A stretch of 64,000 nt of DNA from an uncultured Anaerococcus sp. GTDB taxonomy: Bacteria > Bacillota > Clostridia > Tissierellales > Peptoniphilaceae. The translations under genes were made by a program, and so were the position numbers. How positions within the stretch are numbered: the first letter of the stretch is position 1; each line of letters starts with the position of its first letter. The notes under the pieces are model-generated. The model saw nothing but the letters and a program-made list of their open reading frames with translations. It was not told the DNA's origin and searched no databases. Location: the NCBI GenBank assembly GCA_943914475.1, contig CALUCE010000003.1, positions 1 through 64,000 of the forward strand, written 5' to 3'. Shown piece by piece: positions 57,750 through 64,000 of this stretch.

Positions 57750-58679
57750 TTAGTCTATCTTTTCCAATTTATACTTAGCTTTTATTTTATCACCTATTTT
57801 GATTTCAAGGCTCCTATTTAAAACAAGGGCCTTTAGCCTATGTTTTTCATTTTCTATAATAAGCTCTATAACTTCTCCGTAAAAGATCATATCTTTTACC
57901 AAAAATTCTTCCCCCTCATCTCCTATTTTTATATTTTCAGGCCTTACATAATAATCTCCTATCATGTTCTTATCCCCAAGAAAATCAAGGGTAAATTTAT
58001 TGGAAGGTTTATTGTACAAGTCTTCAGACTTTCCCCTAGCACTTATTTTACCATTCTTTAAAATAATGATCTCATCTGCCATTACAAAGGCTTCTTTTTG
58101 ATCATGGGTTACAAAGACTGTAGTTATATCAAAGTCTCTTTGGATATTTCTGATTTCCTTTTGCATGTCCTCCCTAAGCTTTCTATCAAGACTGCTTAAG
58201 GGCTCATCCATAAGTAGAAGGCTTGGTTTTATTACAAGACTTCTGGCTAGGGCTACCCTTTGTTTTTCTCCTCCAGAAAGCTCATCTGGGTATTTTTTCT
58301 CATAGGATTTAAGTCCAACTTTTTCTATTATAGAATAGACTTCATTTTTTCTTTCCTTTTTGCTTAGGTGTTTTTGATGAAACTTTAGTCCGTAGGCCAC
58401 ATTTTCCTCCACAGTTTTGTGGGGAAACAAACCAAAGCTTTGAAATACTGTGGAGACATTTCTATCTTCTGGAGAAAGTTTGTTTAAATTTTTTCCATCA
58501 AGAATAATGTCACCACCATATCTTATAAAGCCTCCTATGGAATGAAGGATGGTGCTCTTGCCGGAACCACTTGGACCAAGCAGACAAAGAAACTTTCCCT
58601 TATCTAGGCCAAAGCTTATATCCTCTATAGCATACTTATCCTCATATTTTTTACTTAAATTCTTAACTTCTAGAAACAT
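57750..58679 (-). CDS. ABC transporter ATPase, FbpC/PotA type
   Basis: The 309-aa ATPase has Walker A LGPSGSGKST (33-42), Q-loop FQSFGLFP, signature ELSGGEKQR, Walker B LLLMDEPLSSLD and a C-terminal TOBE-like beta domain with MIGDYYVRPENIKIG. This fits importers for ferric iron, thiamine, phosphonates or polyamines. It overlaps the permease by 17 bases. Confidence 0.92.
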   Translation of the reverse strand: MFLEVKNLSKKYEDKYAIEDISFGLDKGKFLCLLGPSGSGKSTILHSIGGFIRYGGDIILDGKNLNKLSPEDRNVSTVFQSFGLFPHKTVEENVAYGLKFHQKHLSKKERKNEVYSIIEKVGLKSYEKKYPDELSGGEKQRVALARSLVIKPSLLLMDEPLSSLDRKLREDMQKEIRNIQRDFDITTVFVTHDQKEAFVMADEIIILKNGKISARGKSEDLYNKPSNKFTLDFLGDKNMIGDYYVRPENIKIGDEGEEFLVKDMIFYGEVIELIIENEKHRLKALVLNRSLEIKIGDKIKAKYKLEKID

Positions 58680-60282
58680 TTCTTCTCCTATTAAATAAAA
58701 ATCTCACTAGCCCATTAAATAACAGACATATAAGCATAATATAAAATGCGATTACAGATCCTTGGTTATATTTTCCGCTTTGAATGACATCAAACATTAC
58801 CAGGGTTAGTACTTTTTGTCCCGGATAAATCAAAAATATAATAGATCCTACCGTTGTCATTGTCGCTGTAAATATATTTATCAAAGAAACCATAATAGAG
58901 TTTTTGGAAAGTGGGATCACTCCATCTTTTATCTCGTCTTTTGAACTGCCTCCAAGGTCTCTTACGGAATTTAAAACATTTTTATCAATTTCTGCTATAG
59001 CTGCACTTGAAACTCTCGATGAAAAGGGCATCTGCTTAAATATGACGTTTAAAACAACTATGGCTACCGTTCCTGTGATTTGAATTGGTGGGCTTCTAAA
59101 GAAAAGTAAATATCCCAAACCAAAGAAGGTCCCTGGGATTATATAAGGAAGATTTGCTATAGTATCCACAAACTTCATGTATTTTAATTCTCTTACTTCC
59201 CTTAGATAAGAAATCATAAATCCTATAAAGGTGGCCAGAAATGCCGCTATAAGCGAATAGACAATAGACCTTATTACTATAGGGGCTATAAATTTATTGG
59301 ACTGGCTAAAGTTTTCAAGTGTAAACACTAGATTTCCTAGTTTTTTCTTGGTAAAGGCATTTAAAATTATAGATGTATATAAGATCACTATCCACAAGAT
59401 TAAAATAAGAGCAATAATTCTTATTAAATTAAATAATATCCCCTTCTTTTTTATAGGAACTTCATTTTCAGAAACAAAGCCTGTGTTAAAATTCCCGCTT
59501 CTAATCCCCTTTCCAACAAACAAAAACAAGATTAGGGTAGGAATTAAAATTACTATATTCATAGCAGAAGCAAGAGAAAGATTGCCCTTTGATATAACTT
59601 CAAAGTAACTTTCCAAGGCCAAGACCCTAAAGTTTCCTCCGATAATAGCTGGAGTTCCAAAGTCAGAAACTGACCTAAAGAAGGATAGAGTCATAACTGC
59701 CAAAATCCCATTTTTCATGGATGGAAGTATGATATCTTTTATAATATGGCTAGTTTTTGCTCCAATAGATCTTGCAGAGTTAATTATAGACTTATCAATA
59801 GAATTTAAAAATCCTATAAGCAATAAGGAGTTCAAGGAAAGATCTGAAATCGCCTGCATTAGTACTATTCCCCACATGCCATAAGGATTTACAGAAAGAT
59901 GGAGAAGATCATAGCTTATGACTCCGCTTCTACCAAAAAGAGTAATGTAGCTTAAGGATGATACAAAGGGTGGGGAAATAAGAGCTATAGCTAGGATTAT
60001 GGATATTAGCTTACGATCCTTGCCTTTTTGAAAAAAATAAAAAATAGAAACATTTATAGCAAAAAAACTCGCAAATAAACTAGTTAATATCCCTAGCTTA
60101 AAGGTATTTAGGACTAAACTTTTGTCAGCCAAGATTTGTTTAAAATTATATAAGGAAAAATTTCCATCATAAAAGAAGGCTTCCCTAAATACTGCTAGAA
60201 AAGGTAGGAGTATAAAGCTAAGAATCAAAAGAAAAATAATTAAAGAAAAAATTATGTCACTTTTTTTGTAATACTTTTTCAT
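58663..60282 (-). CDS. ABC transporter permease, FbpB type (two fused halves)
   Basis: The 539-aa permease has about twelve helices and two EAA loops: SARSIGAKTSHIIKDIILPSMKNG and NSVRDLGGSSKDEIKDGVIPLS, the signs of fused inner-membrane halves as in FbpB and ThiP. It forms one importer with the ATPase and the binding protein 160 bases upstream. The gap between them holds a structured element (60340-60403). Confidence 0.92.
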   Translation of the reverse strand: MKKYYKKSDIIFSLIIFLLILSFILLPFLAVFREAFFYDGNFSLYNFKQILADKSLVLNTFKLGILTSLFASFFAINVSIFYFFQKGKDRKLISIILAIALISPPFVSSLSYITLFGRSGVISYDLLHLSVNPYGMWGIVLMQAISDLSLNSLLLIGFLNSIDKSIINSARSIGAKTSHIIKDIILPSMKNGILAVMTLSFFRSVSDFGTPAIIGGNFRVLALESYFEVISKGNLSLASAMNIVILIPTLILFLFVGKGIRSGNFNTGFVSENEVPIKKKGILFNLIRIIALILILWIVILYTSIILNAFTKKKLGNLVFTLENFSQSNKFIAPIVIRSIVYSLIAAFLATFIGFMISYLREVRELKYMKFVDTIANLPYIIPGTFFGLGYLLFFRSPPIQITGTVAIVVLNVIFKQMPFSSRVSSAAIAEIDKNVLNSVRDLGGSSKDEIKDGVIPLSKNSIMVSLINIFTATMTTVGSIIFLIYPGQKVLTLVMFDVIQSGKYNQGSVIAFYIMLICLLFNGLVRFLFNRRRNVSRS

Positions 60283-60339
60283 AGTTCACCTAAAGTAGGT
60301 CACTCATAAGATAATAAATCCTTATTATTTTATCAAAAG

Positions 60340-60403
60340 AGCCTGATCTTAGACTATGCGTAAGCATTTCAGCTTATAAAACCACATAATCTCAAAGCAG
60401 GCT
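60340..60403 (-). other. Large hairpin between binding-protein and permease genes
   Basis: Two 19-base arms (60340-60358 and 60385-60403, AGCCTG at the ends) pair with four mismatches, and an inner TAAGC/GCTTA stem lies in the loop. Only a CTTTT follows on the minus strand. It may be a weak terminator or an mRNA stabiliser that gives more binding protein than permease. Confidence 0.5.
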
Positions 60404-60442
60404 ATATTTGTAATGAAATAAATAATTTATGCTTAGAGTCCC

Positions 60443-61528
60443 TTACTTATCACTTGCCTTGTCTTTTGCCATATCATTAAACTTATTTATAATCTCTTCT
60501 CTTTGTGAACCGAAGGTAGAAAGATCTTCGTCTATAAGTTTATCTTTTGGAAGTCCAAGGTCATAACCCTCTACACCTTCAACTACAAGTTGCTTGGTAT
60601 CTTTACCGTCAATTTCAGCAATCATTTTTTGAGCTTTTTCAGTTAGCATAAAATCTTCAAAAGCCTTAGCTATGTCAGTATTTTCGCTATCTTTAAAGAT
60701 TGCTACTCCTTCTGGAACCCAGCTTATACCATCTTCTGGATACACAACTGTTAGATTATTATCCTCTGCCGCATCAAAGGCTATCTTATCTGCAGGGATA
60801 ATTCCTACAGTAAATTCTCCTTGAGATACTTTTTCTTGAGGGTCCTTTCCTCTTTTTGAATAAAATGGAATGTTTTCGTTTATTTTTCCAAATAAATCCC
60901 AACCTTCATCTTCTCCATAAAGATCTAAAAGTCCCTTTAAAGCAGCGTAGTTGGTTCCTGATATGGCTGGGTTACTCATAATTAGCTCATCCTTGTATTG
61001 AGGATCTGCCAAATCTTCCCAGCTTTTTGGCATATCAAGTCCCTTTTCTTCAAGTCTATCATTATTTACAAGAAAACCTACAACTGTAAGTCCTTTAGAA
61101 ATGTAGTATCCATCTTCATCCTTGTAGTCACTTGGAATTTTCTCTGTTATATCTGAACTATAGGCTTCAAGAAGTCCATCATCTTTTGCTTCCATAAAGG
61201 CATCAAGTCCGCCCCCAAACCATAGGTCAGCAACAGATTTACCTTCTGCCTTGATTCTTGAAAGAACTTCTCCACTTGACATGGATAAAAATTCCACATC
61301 TGCTCCAGTTTCCTTGGTAAATTCTTCAAAGAGTGGAACATAGGAATCACTTGTTGCAACTACATTTAAAACTCTTCCATCAAATTCCTTATCTTCTGAT
61401 GTTACAGCTGTTTGATTGCTTGCATCGTTAGATGGAGAGCTTTCTGTCTTATCATTGTTTCCACATGAAGCAAGCACCATAAGAGATGCAAAAACAAGAG
61501 TAAACAATGAATATATTTTCTTTTTCAT
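60443..61528 (-). CDS. ABC transporter substrate-binding lipoprotein (FbpA/PhnS-like)
   Basis: The 361-aa lipoprotein begins MKKKIYSLFTLVFASLMVLASCG (lipid Cys at 22). The periplasmic-type binding fold has DLWFGGGLDAFMEAKDDGLLE and SNPAISGTNYAAL, then GEFTVGIIPADKIAF. The SNPAxSGT motif suits a small anion (phosphonate or similar) rather than ferric iron, since paired tyrosines are not seen. Substrate is undecided. GGGAGG precedes the ATG at 61528. Confidence 0.88.
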   Translation of the reverse strand: MKKKIYSLFTLVFASLMVLASCGNNDKTESSPSNDASNQTAVTSEDKEFDGRVLNVVATSDSYVPLFEEFTKETGADVEFLSMSSGEVLSRIKAEGKSVADLWFGGGLDAFMEAKDDGLLEAYSSDITEKIPSDYKDEDGYYISKGLTVVGFLVNNDRLEEKGLDMPKSWEDLADPQYKDELIMSNPAISGTNYAALKGLLDLYGEDEGWDLFGKINENIPFYSKRGKDPQEKVSQGEFTVGIIPADKIAFDAAEDNNLTVVYPEDGISWVPEGVAIFKDSENTDIAKAFEDFMLTEKAQKMIAEIDGKDTKQLVVEGVEGYDLGLPKDKLIDEDLSTFGSQREEIINKFNDMAKDKASDK

Positions 61529-61560
61529 AATACCTCCCAACATATTTATTCTACATTAAA

Positions 61561-61588
61561 ATTTTATCAAATTTAAAATTCTAGTCAA
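61561..61588 (-). promoter_or_regulatory. Promoter of the importer operon
   Basis: TTGACT (61583-61588), 16-bp spacer, TAAAAT (61561-61566) on the minus strand. Confidence 0.65.
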
Positions 61589-61594
61589 ATTCAG

Positions 61595-61631
61595 AAAAAA
61601 ACAGGCAAAAAATCTCTTTTCCGCCTGTTTT
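61595..61631 (-). terminator. Terminator of the pyrophosphatase gene
   Basis: AAAACAGGC (61598-61606) pairs with GCCTGTTTT (61623-61631); T7 follows on the minus strand. Confidence 0.85.
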
Positions 61632-61655
61632 GTTAGCTTTTATTTTCTTATATCT

Positions 61656-63314
61656 TTAGTCATCAGCTTCTGATGAAAGAATAGCCTCTGTTATTCTTGG
61701 TATGACTTGTTTTTTCCTAGAAAGTACTCCTGGAGCTGTGATAGTTCCATCTTCTACCTTGTTTTCAAAGACTCTCTCCATATCTTCTATATAATCTCCA
61801 ACTACCAAGAGTTCACTTGTCTCGTTAAAGATATCTGTAAGAACAAGTACAAAGGTGGTTTCTCCACGTGAGGCAATTTTTTCCTTCATAAGCTTGGTTA
61901 ATTCATCCTTTATTGGAAGAAGCTCTTCTGGATTCATGGTCATAACTTGACCAACCCTCACATCTTTTCCTCCTATATTGAAGGTCTTTACATCTCCTTC
62001 TATTAGATCTTCAGGAGTTTTGCCTTTAAGACTAGTTCCTGCCTTAAACATCTTCATAGCAAATTCTTCAGGATTTAAGTCTGCTATTTTGGCAAGCCTA
62101 TCCAGGCATCTTTTGTCCGTATCTGTTGTTGTAGGTGACCTAAATAAAAGTGTATCAGAAATAATGGCTGCACAAAGTATACCTGCTATCTCCTTTGATG
62201 GTCTAATACCTGCTTCAAAGAACATCTTAGAGATTATTGTTGCAGTAGATCCTACTGGCTCTGACCTAAAGAATAAAGGAGAGCTTGTGACAACATTGGC
62301 AACTCTGTGGTGGTCGATAATTTCTATGATATCTGCCTCATCTATATCGTCTATGGATTGGTTTCTTTCGTTGTGGTCTACCAAGACTAGTTTTTTCCTA
62401 TCTGATGAAATAAGGTGATACCTAGAAATTGTTCCTATAACCTTGCCTCTTTCATCTACAACCGGATAAGACCTATACCTTGTTTGTCTCATGATATCCC
62501 TAACATGGTCGATAGAGTCTTGCTCAGTGAAATATACCAAGTTTTCTGTGCTCATAACATTGCCCACAGGTATAGACATAGGCAAGAGTCTTGCAGTCAT
62601 AAAGGAATCATATTCTGTAGATATTACTGTTACCTTATTTTTTTCTGCAAGTTTTTCCAAGTCTTTATCAAAATCAGATCCATTGGTCAAAATTATTAAA
62701 GAAACTTTTCTATTTATAAGAAACTCCAAGGCTTCTTTCCTATTTCCTGTAATAACTATGTCGCCTTCTCTGATAAATTCTTGCATAGTTTCGTCTTTTT
62801 CATTCATAGCAAAGACTGTCATCTTACCTGTAAAATCTCTCCTATCTTCAGGAACATAGGCTCTTTTAGCAGATAAGACATCTATAATATTTTCAAGGGG
62901 AGTCTTAGACCTTCCTATAATTTTATCATCCCAAATATCCATATAGGATTCGGTAAGGTTGGAAAGTGAAGCAACTCCCTTTAACTTTTCTTCTTCATCT
63001 ACTATAAATAGTGAATTTAGCTTGTTATCTTGGATAATAGACCAGGTATTTCTTACAGGCAAGGATTCATCAATATTATAAGCATTATCGTACTCAAGCT
63101 CTTTTACCTGAGGCTTCATAGAATCCTTTTTGATGGGAGGATTCATCCCAAAATAATCCAAAACAAACTCTGACTCCTTGTTTAAATGGCCAAGCCTTAG
63201 CGGAATGGCCTTAACTCCGTCCCTTCTTTCCTTTAGATTTGCATAGGCAAGGGCAGAAACTATGGAGTCTGTGTCCGGGTTTTTGTGTCCTGTAATATAA
63301 ACTATGTCCTTCAT
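61656..63314 (-). CDS. Manganese-dependent inorganic pyrophosphatase with CBS and DRTGG domains
   Basis: Family II pyrophosphatase splits PPi. The 552-aa protein is the long, regulated form: N-terminal DHH part with GHKNPDTDSIVSALAYA (metal ligands), an inserted pair of CBS domains (about 70-120 and 250-310) around a DRTGG domain (SAKRAYVPEDRRD region), then LVDHNERNQ, IDHHRV and the C-terminal DHHA2 half with SRGETTFVLVLTD. CBS domains bind AMP, ADP or diadenosine polyphosphates and change activity. It lies 13 bases after the CBS protein gene. Confidence 0.93.
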   Translation of the reverse strand: MKDIVYITGHKNPDTDSIVSALAYANLKERRDGVKAIPLRLGHLNKESEFVLDYFGMNPPIKKDSMKPQVKELEYDNAYNIDESLPVRNTWSIIQDNKLNSLFIVDEEEKLKGVASLSNLTESYMDIWDDKIIGRSKTPLENIIDVLSAKRAYVPEDRRDFTGKMTVFAMNEKDETMQEFIREGDIVITGNRKEALEFLINRKVSLIILTNGSDFDKDLEKLAEKNKVTVISTEYDSFMTARLLPMSIPVGNVMSTENLVYFTEQDSIDHVRDIMRQTRYRSYPVVDERGKVIGTISRYHLISSDRKKLVLVDHNERNQSIDDIDEADIIEIIDHHRVANVVTSSPLFFRSEPVGSTATIISKMFFEAGIRPSKEIAGILCAAIISDTLLFRSPTTTDTDKRCLDRLAKIADLNPEEFAMKMFKAGTSLKGKTPEDLIEGDVKTFNIGGKDVRVGQVMTMNPEELLPIKDELTKLMKEKIASRGETTFVLVLTDIFNETSELLVVGDYIEDMERVFENKVEDGTITAPGVLSRKKQVIPRITEAILSSEADD

Positions 63315-63327
63315 TTAACTACCTTTC

Positions 63328-64000
63328 TTAATATAAAAATTTGATTCTTAGTAAGTTTAACTTATATCTGTCCATCTTTTCTACAGAAATAACCATCTTA
63401 TCAACTCTTATTGTATCACCTTCCTTGGGAAGTCTATCAAGGTGGTCTATTAGGTAACCGCCTATGGAGTCATTTTTAACTTCTGCTAAAGCCGTTTTAA
63501 AGTAATCATTAAAGTCGTTTAGGTGGAGGGATGGATTTATCAGATACTCATATTCATTAATCTTTATGATTTCTTTCTCTTCTGGGTCATACTCATCATA
63601 TATATCTCCAACCAGCTCTTCTACTATATCTTCTATAGAAACTAGACCACTTGTTCCCCCATATTCATCAACTACTATGGCAAGCGATACATTTACTTGT
63701 TTCATATTCTTAAATAGATCGAATATATCCATATTTTCATAGGCATAGAAAGTTGGTCTTGCAAGTTCTTTTAGGTCAAGTTCTTTGCCCTCGGTCATGA
63801 AGTTTACTATATCTTTCATATGAAGTATTCCCACAATATTGTCTATAGATTCTCCATAGATGGGAATTCTTGAATGCATGGACCCTCTTAAAAATGAATA
63901 AAGTTCTTCTTTTGTAGAATCTAGAGCTACAGCTTCCATGTTAGTCCTAGCAGTCATGATATCTGAAACATCTCGCCTTCCAAATTCAAAGACGTTATTT
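63328..64000 (-). CDS. CorC/HlyC-type CBS-domain membrane protein, 3' part (cut by window edge)
   Basis: The reading frame continues past 63957 to the edge (NNVFEFGRRDVSDIMTART), so the visible ATG is internal and the N-terminal membrane part lies outside the window. Two CBS domains (SRIPIYGESIDNIVGILHMKD and VSLAIVVDEYGGTSGLVSIEDI) and the C-terminal CorC_HlyC transport-associated domain (SIGGYLIDHLDRLPKEGD) are clear. The family exports or protects against divalent cations such as Mg2+. It is co-transcribed with the pyrophosphatase gene. Confidence 0.92.
   Translation of the reverse strand, partial: NNVFEFGRRDVSDIMTARTNMEAVALDSTKEELYSFLRGSMHSRIPIYGESIDNIVGILHMKDIVNFMTEGKELDLKELARPTFYAYENMDIFDLFKNMKQVNVSLAIVVDEYGGTSGLVSIEDIVEELVGDIYDEYDPEEKEIIKINEYEYLINPSLHLNDFNDYFKTALAEVKNDSIGGYLIDHLDRLPKEGDTIRVDKMVISVEKMDRYKLNLLRIKFLY

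Noticed and set aside
1..64000. tRNA or rRNA genes
   Set aside because: No cloverleaf-like GC-rich block or conserved rRNA segment was noticed; a tRNA scan would be decisive.

Overview
The window is AT-rich, gene-dense DNA from a low-GC Firmicute. The gene order nfeD-floA / phoH-ybeY-dgkA-cdd-era-recO-glyQ-glyS-PPDK regulator, a SufC-B-D-S-U operon, Veg, ComEB, HPr and many AGGAGG ribosome binding sites point to an anaerobic coccus of the Tissierellia/Peptoniphilaceae, most like Anaerococcus. The genus is inferred from memory of the families, not from a search. Most genes are on the minus strand. I saw no rRNA, tRNA or CRISPR array.

Layout. 1-3250: the N-terminal part of a MerR regulator with a MerR-type promoter, then a 2.3 kb one-gene cassette (a large protein with a C-terminal RN-x3-H HEPN/DUF4209-like motif) lying between two copies of a 22-bp direct repeat. 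3251-15503: housekeeping block (guaA, GNAT, PPDK regulator, glyS/glyQ, recO, era, cdd, a DgkA-PAP2 fusion, ybeY, phoH, a basic unknown protein, floA, nfeD). 15720-18706: membrane protein, type 2 IPP isomerase and LCP cell-wall enzyme. 18837-23944: suf operon behind a strong promoter with an internal palindrome, ending in a 58-aa membrane protein. 23989-27570: cytoplasmic 5'-nucleotidase-like enzyme, HPr and PepD dipeptidase. 27745-31128 (+): ddl, murF and a PfkB sugar kinase with an altered GAGD motif. 31233-34851: MgtE, HAD phosphatase and S41 protease.

35100-36545 is an IS110-family insertion with a non-coding end that should encode a bridge RNA. 36597-40521: DUF952, MBL hydrolase, DJ-1, transaldolase-like aldolase, a small membrane protein, DHFR and a CxxC glutaredoxin-like protein. 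The DHFR ribosome binding site can pair with a sequence just upstream of its own promoter. 40566-41928: an ECF sigma/anti-sigma operon in which both genes are broken, by a 22-bp tandem duplication and by one missing A in an A tract. 42016-45752: comEB, phasin-like, AarF/UbiB kinase, acyl-ACP thioesterase and HD protein. 45832-48875: YtrA-type regulator, ABC ATPase, permease and lipoprotein with a candidate operator. 49013-56443: cardiolipin synthase (possibly leaderless), pyridoxal kinase, MATE pump, acidic lipoprotein, Veg, HtpG behind a CIRCE-like operator, coiled-coil membrane protein and DUF1858 protein. 56508-61528: binding-protein ABC importer with a GT4 glycosyltransferase. 61656-64000: CBS/DRTGG manganese pyrophosphatase and the 3' part of a CorC/HlyC-type CBS protein.

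The strongest leads are the repeat-flanked HEPN-type gene, the doubly disrupted sigma/anti-sigma pair, the folA leader architecture, the IS110 bridge-RNA region and the CIRCE-controlled htpG.
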